Assembly: GCA_958424475.1 (NCBI GenBank)
Contig: CATZTY010000045.1
Span: 1 to 7,477, forward strand
DNA from: an uncultured Collinsella sp.
GTDB taxonomy: Bacteria; Actinomycetota; Coriobacteriia; Coriobacteriales; Coriobacteriaceae
Reading direction: 5' to 3'
DNA: 7,477 nt
In this document: piece by piece, positions 1 through 5,185 of the stretch
Numbering within the stretch: the stretch's first letter is position 1
Layout of the letters: every line of letters starts with the position of its first letter
Notes under the pieces: generated by a model
Seen by the model: only the letters and a program-made list of their open reading frames with translations
The model's database searches: none
Told to the model about the DNA's origin: nothing
Position numbers and translations under genes: made by a program

Positions 1-440
1 ACGCCGCGCTCTCCCGCATGTTCGGCAATCGCACGCAGCATCGAGGCGCTGCGACCCCACGCGTCCTCGATTGGCTCGTTCAAAAATGCCCAGCCGCTCG
101 AGACCATGACCTGCTCGGCTCCAAGTTCCGCCGCGATATCCACAACGTTCTTAAAGTACGCGAGCGTGCGGGCACACGCCTCATTCCCGCGCGCCGCGAT
201 ATTCCACGGCTTGGGGTTGTTCTGTTCGGGACAAAGCCCCACAATCCGAACCCCATACCGCTGCGACAGCTCCCGCACCTGCTCGAGCGAATCGTATCCA
301 TGGCAATCGACATACAGATGCATCGCCCCGGTCCAAAGCTCGCAACACGTGTAGCCCGAGGCCGCTGCCGAAGAAAAGAATTCCTCAAGGTCAAAATAAC
401 GATGGCTGATATTCATGACGGCAAGCTGGGGATAGCTCAT
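1..440 (-). CDS. FrlC-like sugar (phosphate) isomerase/epimerase, TIM barrel, partial (C-terminus outside window)
   Basis: Reading leftward from an ATG at 440-438 gives 146 open codons that run off the window edge. The start is set by GGAGAG (446-451) five bases upstream. The protein begins MSYPQLAVMNISHRYFDL, followed by GYTCCELW at about residues 29-36, GLCPEQNNPKPWN at about 68-80, and a helix leading to AAELGAEQVMVSSGW at about 103-117. This is the first half of the xylose isomerase-like TIM barrel (AP endonuclease 2 family). The order of E-x-W, the PE-N-x-P-x-N segment and the later WGR resembles what I recall of E. coli FrlC, the fructoselysine/psicoselysine 3-epimerase. The metal ligands expected further along the barrel are not in view. 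It lies 73 bases downstream of the FrlB-like gene, in the same direction, so it is probably the next gene of that operon. The fold is secure; the exact substrate is inferred from the neighbour. Confidence 0.85.
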   Translation of the reverse strand, partial: MSYPQLAVMNISHRYFDLEEFFSSAAASGYTCCELWTGAMHLYVDCHGYDSLEQVRELSQRYGVRIVGLCPEQNNPKPWNIAARGNEACARTLAYFKNVVDIAAELGAEQVMVSSGWAFLNEPIEDAWGRSASMLRAIAEHAGERG

Positions 441-462
441 AATTACTCTCCAACCTAAACGA

Positions 463-489
463 GGCCCCGTTCCATATAGGAGCGGGGCC
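463..489 (-). other. Intercistronic hairpin between the deglycase and epimerase genes
   Basis: GGCCCCGTTCC (463-473) pairs with GGAGCGGGGCC (479-489) around an ATATA loop, giving 11 pairs with one G-T wobble. On the minus strand it is followed only by TCGTTTAGG, so there is no good U-tract. It starts 24 bases after the deglycase stop and ends before the epimerase ribosome binding site. It could be a leaky terminator or an mRNA-stabilising or processing hairpin that lowers epimerase expression relative to the deglycase. The structure is plain; the role is inferred. Confidence 0.6.
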
Positions 490-513
490 CAATTACACAA
501 ACGTTATTTGCTC

Positions 514-1575
514 TTAGTAGTCGAACTGGTGATAGTAACGACGGTAGTTGAGGTTGTGCTTGGTGACCGTCTCGTAGTAAGCGGCAAGGCGATCGGTGAT
601 CAGCGAGGAGAGGATCCACGGGGAGACGATGACGCGGAACTCGTCGTCAAGGCCGGGGATCGCGAACTCGGCGGTGTCGATGATGTTGATGTCGGTGTCG
701 CCGGTCACGCCGCGGGTCAGGAAGGCGCGGACGCGCTCGTCGAGCTTGCGGTTCTCGTCCTCGCCCATGAACAGGAACACGGGGACGCCGGGCTCCACGA
801 GCTCGAGGGTGCCGTGGAAGAAGTCGGCCGAGGTGATGTAGCGGGTGCGCTTCCACTGCATCTCCTCCAGGATGCACATCGAGAACAGGATGGTCTCGCC
901 CCACAGGGCGCCGGAGCCGATGAACATGGTGTAGGGGGCCAGGGCGTACTTCTTGGCGAGCTCCTCGGCGCGCGGCTCGAAGCGCTTGCGGATATCGAGC
1001 ATGTCCTTCCAGATATCCTTGGTCTGCTCGATAAACAGATCGAACTTGGGGAAGCAGCCGCGGCGGTTGAGCAGGCGCAGGCCGAAGCAGTCGGCGAGGT
1101 AGTAGCCCTTCTCGCAGCCGCCCGAACCATGGTCAGAAGCCATGGCGACGCAGTTCTCGGCACCCACAGCCTGGCCGATGGGGCCCTCGGGCTTGGTCAT
1201 GGCGTAGACGCGCACGCCCATGCCCTTCATCTTCTTGACGGCCTCGAGGACCTCGGGGGTGGTGCCGGACTCGGAGGCGGTGAGCACGACGGACTTCTCG
1301 GTCATGCGCTTGTGGCCCATGGCGTTCCACTCGGCGGCGTGGATCAGGTAGACCTCGAGGTCGCGGTCGCCGAACTTGTTCATGAGGTACTCGAGCTGCA
1401 TGAGCTCGTCCCAGGTGCCGCCGACGCCCATCAGGAACACGGCGTCGTAGCCCTCGTCGGCGACCTTGTCGGCGAGCGCGGTCATCTTCTTGCCGGTCTC
1501 GTAGAGCGCCTTGCCGTCCTCGAGATAGCCCTCCTGGTCGAAATGCATGATCTCGATCTTCTCGGTTTCCTTCAT
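514..1575 (-). CDS. FrlB/FraB/GfrF-family sugar-phosphate amine deglycase (double SIS domain)
   Basis: This 353-residue protein has two SIS domains. The first has FLMGVGGTWDE near residues 47-57 and LTASESGTTPE near 98-108; the second begins MFIGSGALWGE at 217-227. The stretch EEMQW (237-241) followed by SADFFHGTLELVEPGVP (249-265), and the tail RRYYHQFDY, match the layout I recall for E. coli FrlB and Salmonella FraB. In FraB a Glu and a His at these positions are the proposed catalytic pair; the equivalents here are E238 and H254. Such enzymes cleave 6-phosphorylated Amadori products (fructoselysine-6-P, glucoselysine-6-P, fructose-asparagine-6-P) to a hexose phosphate and the free amine in the cytoplasm. 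The start is fixed by AAGGAGA (1581-1587). The gene follows the double-SIS gene by 60 bases and precedes the FrlC-like gene. Its codon use is far more G/C-ending than that of its neighbours. The family is well supported; the substrate is open. Confidence 0.85.
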   Translation of the reverse strand: MKETEKIEIMHFDQEGYLEDGKALYETGKKMTALADKVADEGYDAVFLMGVGGTWDELMQLEYLMNKFGDRDLEVYLIHAAEWNAMGHKRMTEKSVVLTASESGTTPEVLEAVKKMKGMGVRVYAMTKPEGPIGQAVGAENCVAMASDHGSGGCEKGYYLADCFGLRLLNRRGCFPKFDLFIEQTKDIWKDMLDIRKRFEPRAEELAKKYALAPYTMFIGSGALWGETILFSMCILEEMQWKRTRYITSADFFHGTLELVEPGVPVFLFMGEDENRKLDERVRAFLTRGVTGDTDINIIDTAEFAIPGLDDEFRVIVSPWILSSLITDRLAAYYETVTKHNLNYRRYYHQFDY

Positions 1576-1590
1576 TTGTCTCTCCTTTCT

Positions 1591-1610
1591 GGGGTTGTTT
1601 CCACATCCCC
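1591..1610 (-). other. Small hairpin upstream of the deglycase ribosome binding site
   Basis: On the minus strand GGGGATGT, a GGAA loop, then ACAACCCC can fold with seven pairs and one A-A mismatch. It sits in the 60-base gap after the double-SIS gene, three bases upstream of the AAGGAGA ribosome binding site at 1581-1587. It may insulate or modulate translation of the deglycase cistron. The stem is short and could be chance. Confidence 0.35.
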
Positions 1611-1635
1611 CATGCCAACGGGCTTCAAAACCCGC

Positions 1636-2751
1636 TTACATTCCGTAACACTCGGCCGCTTTGGCCTTAAGCGCATTGACTGATTCTTCGTAGCCCTCTG
1701 CCTTGACCTCCATTTGCTTGGAGACGGCATCAAGATACGGGTGCACGTCCCATGACTTCAGACGCTCGGCGATTATGGCCGCAATCGTCTGGAAGAACAC
1801 AAGATTGGGAATTGCGCTGAGCAGCGGAGCCACCTGAGGCACCGCAACCTCGTGAGCCCTACCCTTGGGATGGACCGTGAGCAGCACCGCTTTTGTCGTA
1901 ACGTTCGATAGCGCATCAGCGATATTCGCAAGACGCTCCGACCCCTGCGGATCGTCGACGATAAACACCAGATAGCCCGGAACGATCTGCATCTCGGGAC
2001 CGTGGACGAACTCCTCGCCTTCGTGATGCATGGCAGGAATCTTGATGGTCTCGCTCAGCTTGAGGGCCGCCTCTTCGGCAACGCCATAGTTGGGGCCGTT
2101 GCCGACGACCATGGCGGGCGTGTGCTCAGAAAGCTCGAGCATGTGGTCTTGGACATATGCCTCGGCGGTCTTGCACATTACGGCATTGGCCTGGATGGCC
2201 TCGCGCAGGTCGTCAAGACGCTGGGCAACGCCCTTGGCGTCAATCGTTCCGCGCGCCTGACCGCCGTAAATACCAAAGAGCACCAGGTACTCAACGAGCA
2301 CCTCGACGCCCAGAGTCACAAAGTCCACCGACTCGACGCCCACACCGTAGTCAAGAACGATGTCAGTGTGCTCCTTGATGGGCGCCTCGACGTTTGCCGT
2401 GAGCGCAACTGCAGCCATATCGTGTGCGCGCATGTAATCGAGCGCCGCAATCGTATTGGTCGAATAGCCACTCTGCGAGACGGCGATGTTGAGCGCATGC
2501 TGCGGATAGGTGTGTTCAAAATCGACGAAGGCCTCGGGCGTCACAACGGACACCTGCATTTGCAGGGCATCTTGCAGGTAATCGCGGGCGCAATCGGCGG
2601 CATGGCGCGACGAACCCGAAGCAACGATGCGCAGCGCGTCAAAAGAACCGGACTGGAAAATATCAACGAGCTGCGCTACCAGCTCAGACGAACGCTCGAG
2701 GTTCTCCCCCATACGCACATGGGCAAGCTGAACGTAATCGAGCATCTTCAT
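1636..2751 (-). CDS. Double-SIS domain protein, candidate second sugar-phosphate deglycase/isomerase
   Basis: From the ATG at 2751 the product is 371 residues, beginning MKMLDYVQLAHVRMGENLER. It resembles the isomerase half of GlmS without the glutaminase domain. The first SIS domain has RIVASGSSRHAAD (41-53) and the phosphosugar-binding serine motif VSQSGYSTNT (91-100). The second has VVGNGPNYGVAEEAALKLSE (215-234) and EGEEFVHGPEMQIVPG (244-259), where E234 and H250 occupy the positions of the Glu/His pair of FrlB-type deglycases. Some Amadori pathways use two SIS deglycases for different sugar-amine isomers (from memory, GfrE and GfrF of Salmonella), so this may be the partner of the gene downstream. 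A plain sugar or amino-sugar phosphate isomerase remains possible. It is probably the first gene of the catabolic operon, behind a gap carrying likely GntR operators. A TTG start at 2790 is open in frame but lies inside the operator dyad and lacks a matching ribosome binding site. Confidence 0.8.
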   Translation of the reverse strand: MKMLDYVQLAHVRMGENLERSSELVAQLVDIFQSGSFDALRIVASGSSRHAADCARDYLQDALQMQVSVVTPEAFVDFEHTYPQHALNIAVSQSGYSTNTIAALDYMRAHDMAAVALTANVEAPIKEHTDIVLDYGVGVESVDFVTLGVEVLVEYLVLFGIYGGQARGTIDAKGVAQRLDDLREAIQANAVMCKTAEAYVQDHMLELSEHTPAMVVGNGPNYGVAEEAALKLSETIKIPAMHHEGEEFVHGPEMQIVPGYLVFIVDDPQGSERLANIADALSNVTTKAVLLTVHPKGRAHEVAVPQVAPLLSAIPNLVFFQTIAAIIAERLKSWDVHPYLDAVSKQMEVKAEGYEESVNALKAKAAECYGM

Positions 2752-2756
2752 CGTCT

Positions 2757-2762
2757 CACCTC
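2757..2762 (-). promoter_or_regulatory. Ribosome binding site that fixes the start of the double-SIS gene
   Basis: GAGGTG on the minus strand lies five bases before the ATG at 2751-2749. This favours that ATG over the in-frame upstream TTG at 2790 and over the ATG two codons later at 2745. Confidence 0.8.
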
Positions 2763-2772
2763 GTAACAAATC

Positions 2773-2791
2773 ATTAGTATTTGATACCAAT
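2773..2791. promoter_or_regulatory. Likely GntR-family operator: 19-bp dyad upstream of the double-SIS gene
   Basis: ATTAGTATTTGATACCAAT has arms ATTAGTAT and ATACCAAT around TTG; seven of eight positions are complementary. Read on the minus strand it starts ATTGGTAT, which resembles the left part of the NagR/YvoA-type site as I recall it. It lies about 11 bases upstream of the ribosome binding site, where a bound repressor would block transcription of the SIS operon. The half-site TTTGATACC recurs at 2813-2821, 33 bp away, roughly three helical turns. The most likely binder is one of the two GntR proteins encoded just upstream, which is inference. Confidence 0.6.
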
Positions 2792-2812
2792 CACAGTTAC
2801 AGGTTACGGCTT

Positions 2813-2821
2813 TTTGATACC
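2813..2821. repeat. Second copy of the operator half-site
   Basis: TTTGATACC repeats, in the same orientation, the right half of the dyad at 2773-2791 (copy at 2780-2788). The other arm is not conserved here. The 33-bp offset would place a second repressor dimer on the same face of the helix. Confidence 0.4.
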
Positions 2822-2878
2822 TCTTTGTCGATTAATTTATCCCCATCGGCGAACGGTCGATTTTGAGCCCTGTAAGGT

Positions 2879-2888
2879 TGTATATACA
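2879..2888. promoter_or_regulatory. Possible second GntR operator: perfect TGTATATACA palindrome
   Basis: TGTATATACA is perfectly self-complementary, with TTGTATATACAG in context. HutC-subfamily regulators commonly bind sites with GT and AC outer pairs of this spacing; the TreR site of Bacillus subtilis is similar as I recall it. It is about 100 bp upstream of the other dyad. It includes minus-strand TATATA and TATACA hexamers that could form part of a -10 element, but no convincing -35 box was found. Confidence 0.45.
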
Positions 2889-2903
2889 GCTGACCCAACG
2901 ATC

Positions 2904-2923
2904 AAAACTGGTTAGTTTCCCAG
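2904..2923 (-). terminator. Weak candidate terminator after the second GntR gene
   Basis: On the minus strand CTGG, an eight-base loop and CCAG are followed by TTTT (plus-strand 2904-2907). It begins about 22 bases after the GntR stop. Four pairs and four Ts make a poor terminator; it may give only partial separation from the SIS operon. Confidence 0.25.
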
Positions 2924-2944
2924 CCGTTATTCACAAAATACCAG

Positions 2945-3658
2945 CTAGTACGTATAGGTGTAGCCGCCCGTATCGCCACGATTGAAGGACTTTACATACT
3001 CGATAGCCTGACCGCTCGCGTCATAGCTCACGCATTCCAAAAGCAAAACAAGATCGCCCTGTTCCAGTCCAAGGAGGCCGGCATCTCGTGCGCCCAGCGC
3101 TTCGATATCGAGCTTTTCCTGTGCCATGGCTGGCTTTCGGCCCAGCATCTCATAGGTCTCGTACAAACTGAAGACCGACACGTCAATATCTTCGATGGTT
3201 GGGAACAGCAGACAGGGAATCAGCGCCGTCTCAATCGATACGGGGCTACCGTTTATGCAGTTCAGGCGTCGAACGGAATAGAGCAGGTCGTCCTCGGCGA
3301 TGCCAAACAGGTCGGCGTAATATGGCCCCGCATAACGCTTGGAACGCGCGAGAATACGGACGGACGGCTCGCCGCCCGAAGCACGGACCGATTCACGGAA
3401 ACCGACCGTGCGTTCAAAAAAAGCAGGTACTTTCTGCGCCACAAAGGCACCTTTTCCCCGAACACGGCGAATCTGCCCGCGCCGAACCAGCTCATCGACA
3501 GCGCTTCGGATGGTCAAGCGTGTCGTACCAAATTCCTCGGCGAGGTCTTTTTCGGACGGAATCATGGAACCCGTGGGATATATACCGCGCTCGATACGTT
3601 CCTCGATGCGGCGTCGAATGCGCATATAAACCGGGGTGGCATCTACTGTTTCAGCCAT
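2945..3658 (-). CDS. GntR-family repressor, HutC subfamily (wHTH + UTRA), FrlR-like by context
   Basis: The 237-residue protein has an N-terminal winged helix-turn-helix: PVYMRIRRRIEERIERGIY (9-27), then PSEKDLAEEFGTTRLTIR (34-51), AVDELVRRGQIRRVRGKGAF (53-72). The rest, from about 95 to the end, is a UTRA effector-binding domain, with the typical SPVSIETALIP segment at 138-148. HutC-subfamily proteins usually bind a phosphosugar or similar small molecule and leave their operator when it is bound. The gene sits directly upstream of the SIS operon, and FrlR, the regulator of the E. coli frl genes, belongs to the same family, so repression of the SIS operon is the natural guess. CAGGTG ends five bases before the ATG at 3658. 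The start lies inside the preceding GntR gene with a 16-base overlap, implying translational coupling. Confidence 0.88.
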   Translation of the reverse strand: MAETVDATPVYMRIRRRIEERIERGIYPTGSMIPSEKDLAEEFGTTRLTIRSAVDELVRRGQIRRVRGKGAFVAQKVPAFFERTVGFRESVRASGGEPSVRILARSKRYAGPYYADLFGIAEDDLLYSVRRLNCINGSPVSIETALIPCLLFPTIEDIDVSVFSLYETYEMLGRKPAMAQEKLDIEALGARDAGLLGLEQGDLVLLLECVSYDASGQAIEYVKSFNRGDTGGYTYTY

Positions 3659-4410
3659 TGTTCACCTGCCACGCTCCTCATGCCGTTCTCTTCGCCGTTA
3701 TCGGCAAAGCGGAACTTTGTGGGCAAAATCACCGATTTGCAATGCTCCACAAAACGCATGTCCTTATCAAATTCGATCGAGCTCTCATAGAACACCGGCG
3801 TTCCCTCTTCTTGCTGGAGCAGCTCGGCCTCTTCGACGTCCAAACGCGAGATGGAGATATGCTCACGTCCATGCTCAACACGCACGCCACCTTCTTTGAG
3901 CAAGACATCGTAAAGGCTCTCACACTCAAAATCGTGTTCGGGAAGCGATGGGCACAGGGACAGGTTAACGTGAGCGGTCTCGATTGACGCCGGCTCGCCC
4001 TCAATAAGTCGAACGCGCTGCATGCGGAGCAAGGGAGCGCCTACAGCCACCCCAAGCTTGTCGGCAAGCGCCTCATCCGCCTCGATGGTCCCGGTGGAAA
4101 CCAGACGAGAAGAGGGGTGCAGGCCGGCAGTCCGTACAGCATCGGAAAAGTTATACGTTTCCTGGAAGATGTTCAACGGCTTGGGAGGACACACATACGT
4201 ACCCGATCCGCGACGGCTCTCGAGCGTTCCACACGAGATGAGCCGCGTGATACCGGCACGCAACGCCGTACGCGAAACGCCAATCTCTTCGCACAGCACG
4301 CGCTCGGCCGGCAGGCGATCGCCGCCGGCAAGCTGATGGTGCTGGATATACCAAAGAATTCCCTCAACAGCACGATCTTTGGGGGGAATTGCATAAGATT
4401 CGCCTGCCAT
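3643..4410 (-). CDS. GntR-family repressor, HutC subfamily (wHTH + UTRA), second paralogue
   Basis: The 255-residue protein opens MAGESYAIPPKDRAVEGIL. Its winged helix spans about 10-75, including LPAERVLCEEIGVSRTALR (33-51) and the wing LESRRGSGTYV (63-73). A UTRA domain follows from about 98 to 236, with GEPASIETAHVNLSLCP (138-154). The start is supported by GAGGAG (4419-4424), eight bases upstream. It is clearly diverged from the GntR gene that overlaps its 3' end; the recognition helices differ (VSRTALRAG here, TTRLTIRSA there), so the two probably read different sites or effectors. The gene begins 38 bases after the stop of the small protein gene upstream, suggesting a shared transcript. 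Confidence 0.88.
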   Translation of the reverse strand: MAGESYAIPPKDRAVEGILWYIQHHQLAGGDRLPAERVLCEEIGVSRTALRAGITRLISCGTLESRRGSGTYVCPPKPLNIFQETYNFSDAVRTAGLHPSSRLVSTGTIEADEALADKLGVAVGAPLLRMQRVRLIEGEPASIETAHVNLSLCPSLPEHDFECESLYDVLLKEGGVRVEHGREHISISRLDVEEAELLQQEEGTPVFYESSIEFDKDMRFVEHCKSVILPTKFRFADNGEENGMRSVAGEQWLKQ

Positions 4411-4448
4411 TGCACAGACTCCTCATTCAGAAACGTATGCCGCCAAAA

Positions 4449-4937
4449 TTAGGCCAGCCCTCCCATGGCATCAAATTCGGCCTTGATCTTCTCGGCGACA
4501 TTCCGATACGACTTATATAGACTTGAATCGCGTTTGACTTCGTCGGTCATAACGGGAATCTCTAATTTGGAAACCTCGTCTTTTCCCGTCTGAACCGCCA
4601 CAACAACGCCCATACCAAGACACATATTACGCTTGGCAGCGTTTATTTTCGCCGCCTTGGCAGGATTTGCCAGGATACGCTGGGCAAATTCCTGTTTAGA
4701 GACCGCTTCTTCGGCCTCCGGATCGCCCGCCTCGGCCACTTCGCACTGCAACACGTCCGCATAGTCAAAAATCTTCGGCTCGCCGCCGCGCTGATGTACG
4801 GCCCACTTGCGATGCGTGGCATCCTGGTAGATAGCCGGCAAAAACGTAAACCGCGGCGGGTCCAAAATCGTATCCGTGATGGTAAACACATCGGGATCAA
4901 AGGCATCCTGCGGGTTTTTCTTCTTGAACAGCCCCAT
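4449..4937 (-). CDS. Conserved-type hypothetical protein, possibly related to the C-terminal part of DUF4428 proteins
   Basis: From the ATG at 4937 the product is 162 residues, starting MGLFKKKNPQDAFDPDVFTI. GGGAGG (4943-4948) lies five bases upstream, which favours this start over the in-frame one at 4970. There is no signal peptide and no clear membrane helix. The segment KIFDYADVLQCEV (55-67), the long charged helical middle (about 73-105), a beta-like stretch LGMGVVVAVQTG (107-118) and the end SSLYKSYRNVAEKIKAEF (138-155) resemble the beta-rich domain behind the zinc finger in DUF4428 proteins. That comparison is from memory and weak; the cysteine-rich finger itself is absent. No function can be assigned. 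It is co-directional with the GntR pair, 38 bases before it. Confidence 0.7.
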   Translation of the reverse strand: MGLFKKKNPQDAFDPDVFTITDTILDPPRFTFLPAIYQDATHRKWAVHQRGGEPKIFDYADVLQCEVAEAGDPEAEEAVSKQEFAQRILANPAKAAKINAAKRNMCLGMGVVVAVQTGKDEVSKLEIPVMTDEVKRDSSLYKSYRNVAEKIKAEFDAMGGLA

Positions 4938-4974
4938 ATCAGCCTCCCGTACTAGTATTAAACAACTCAAGCTG

Positions 4975-4983
4975 AATATAGCA
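4975..4983 (-). promoter_or_regulatory. Candidate extended -10 promoter for the small protein gene
   Basis: On the minus strand TGCTATATT fits an extended -10 (TGnTATAAT) with one mismatch. It would start transcription about 30 bases before the ATG at 4937. No good -35 is seen, as is common with extended -10 promoters. It may also drive the two GntR genes downstream. Confidence 0.4.
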
Positions 4984-5058
4984 CCAATTTCAAGCCGCCG
5001 CCTTACCCTATCGGTGCGCGGCGTCTATGGCTCGCCCAGCGGAAGAGTTCACGGACGA

Positions 5059-5131
5059 GGGCCGGGGTGCCTGCTTTGTTTTGAGAAGTGGGCTTCGCGA
5101 ACTTCTCAAAACAAAGCAGGCACCCCGGCCC
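5059..5131. repeat. Perfect 31-bp inverted repeat with 11-base loop (long palindromic element)
   Basis: The arm at 5059-5089 (starting GGGCCGGGGTGCCTGC, ending TTTGAGAAGT) is exactly complementary to 5101-5131 (starting ACTTCTCAAAAC, ending CACCCCGGCCC). The loop 5090-5100 is GGGCTTCGCGA. The stem has a G/C-rich outer part and an A/T-richer inner part, no following T-run on either strand and no obvious flanking duplication. It lies between the lacI-type gene (stop at 5186) and the small protein gene. It could be a REP-like or miniature mobile palindrome, or a very strong 3' structure on the repressor mRNA. Confidence 0.9.
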
Positions 5132-5143
5132 CGCCGGCAAATA

Positions 5144-5156
5144 GCGGACACTCCGC
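5144..5156. repeat. Small inverted repeat after the LacI-family gene
   Basis: GCGGA, CAC, TCCGC form a five-pair stem 30 bases after the LacI gene stop, just upstream, in the minus direction, of the long palindrome. It has no T-run, so it is not a terminator by itself. Confidence 0.4.
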
Positions 5157-5185
5157 ATGCAATCTATGCAAACAAACAAGTGCGC

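Noticed and set aside
508..1683. Long plus-strand open frame of 391 codons antisense to the deglycase gene
   Set aside because: Its translation is low-complexity and rich in Leu, Gly, Val, Ala, Glu and His, as expected opposite a gene with strongly G/C-ending codons. The minus-strand frame has a family match and a good ribosome binding site.
2002..2766. Plus-strand open frame of 254 codons antisense to the double-SIS gene
   Set aside because: It is a shadow of the SIS frame, with no family features and no ribosome binding site of note.
2752..2790. Upstream TTG start giving a 384-residue double-SIS protein
   Set aside because: The extra 13 residues would be encoded within the operator dyad, and the well-placed GAGGTG site belongs to the ATG at 2751.
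3199..3987. Plus-strand open frame of 262 codons antisense to the two GntR genes
   Set aside because: It spans the junction of two genuine minus-strand regulators, and its composition is not protein-like.
5059..5131. Long palindrome as an intrinsic terminator of the LacI-family gene
   Set aside because: There is no T-run on either side, and the stem is several times longer than terminators of this kind. It is kept as an unexplained repeat instead.
5059..5131. CRISPR repeat or insertion-sequence end
   Set aside because: There is no repeated spacing, no transposase and no visible target duplication in the window.
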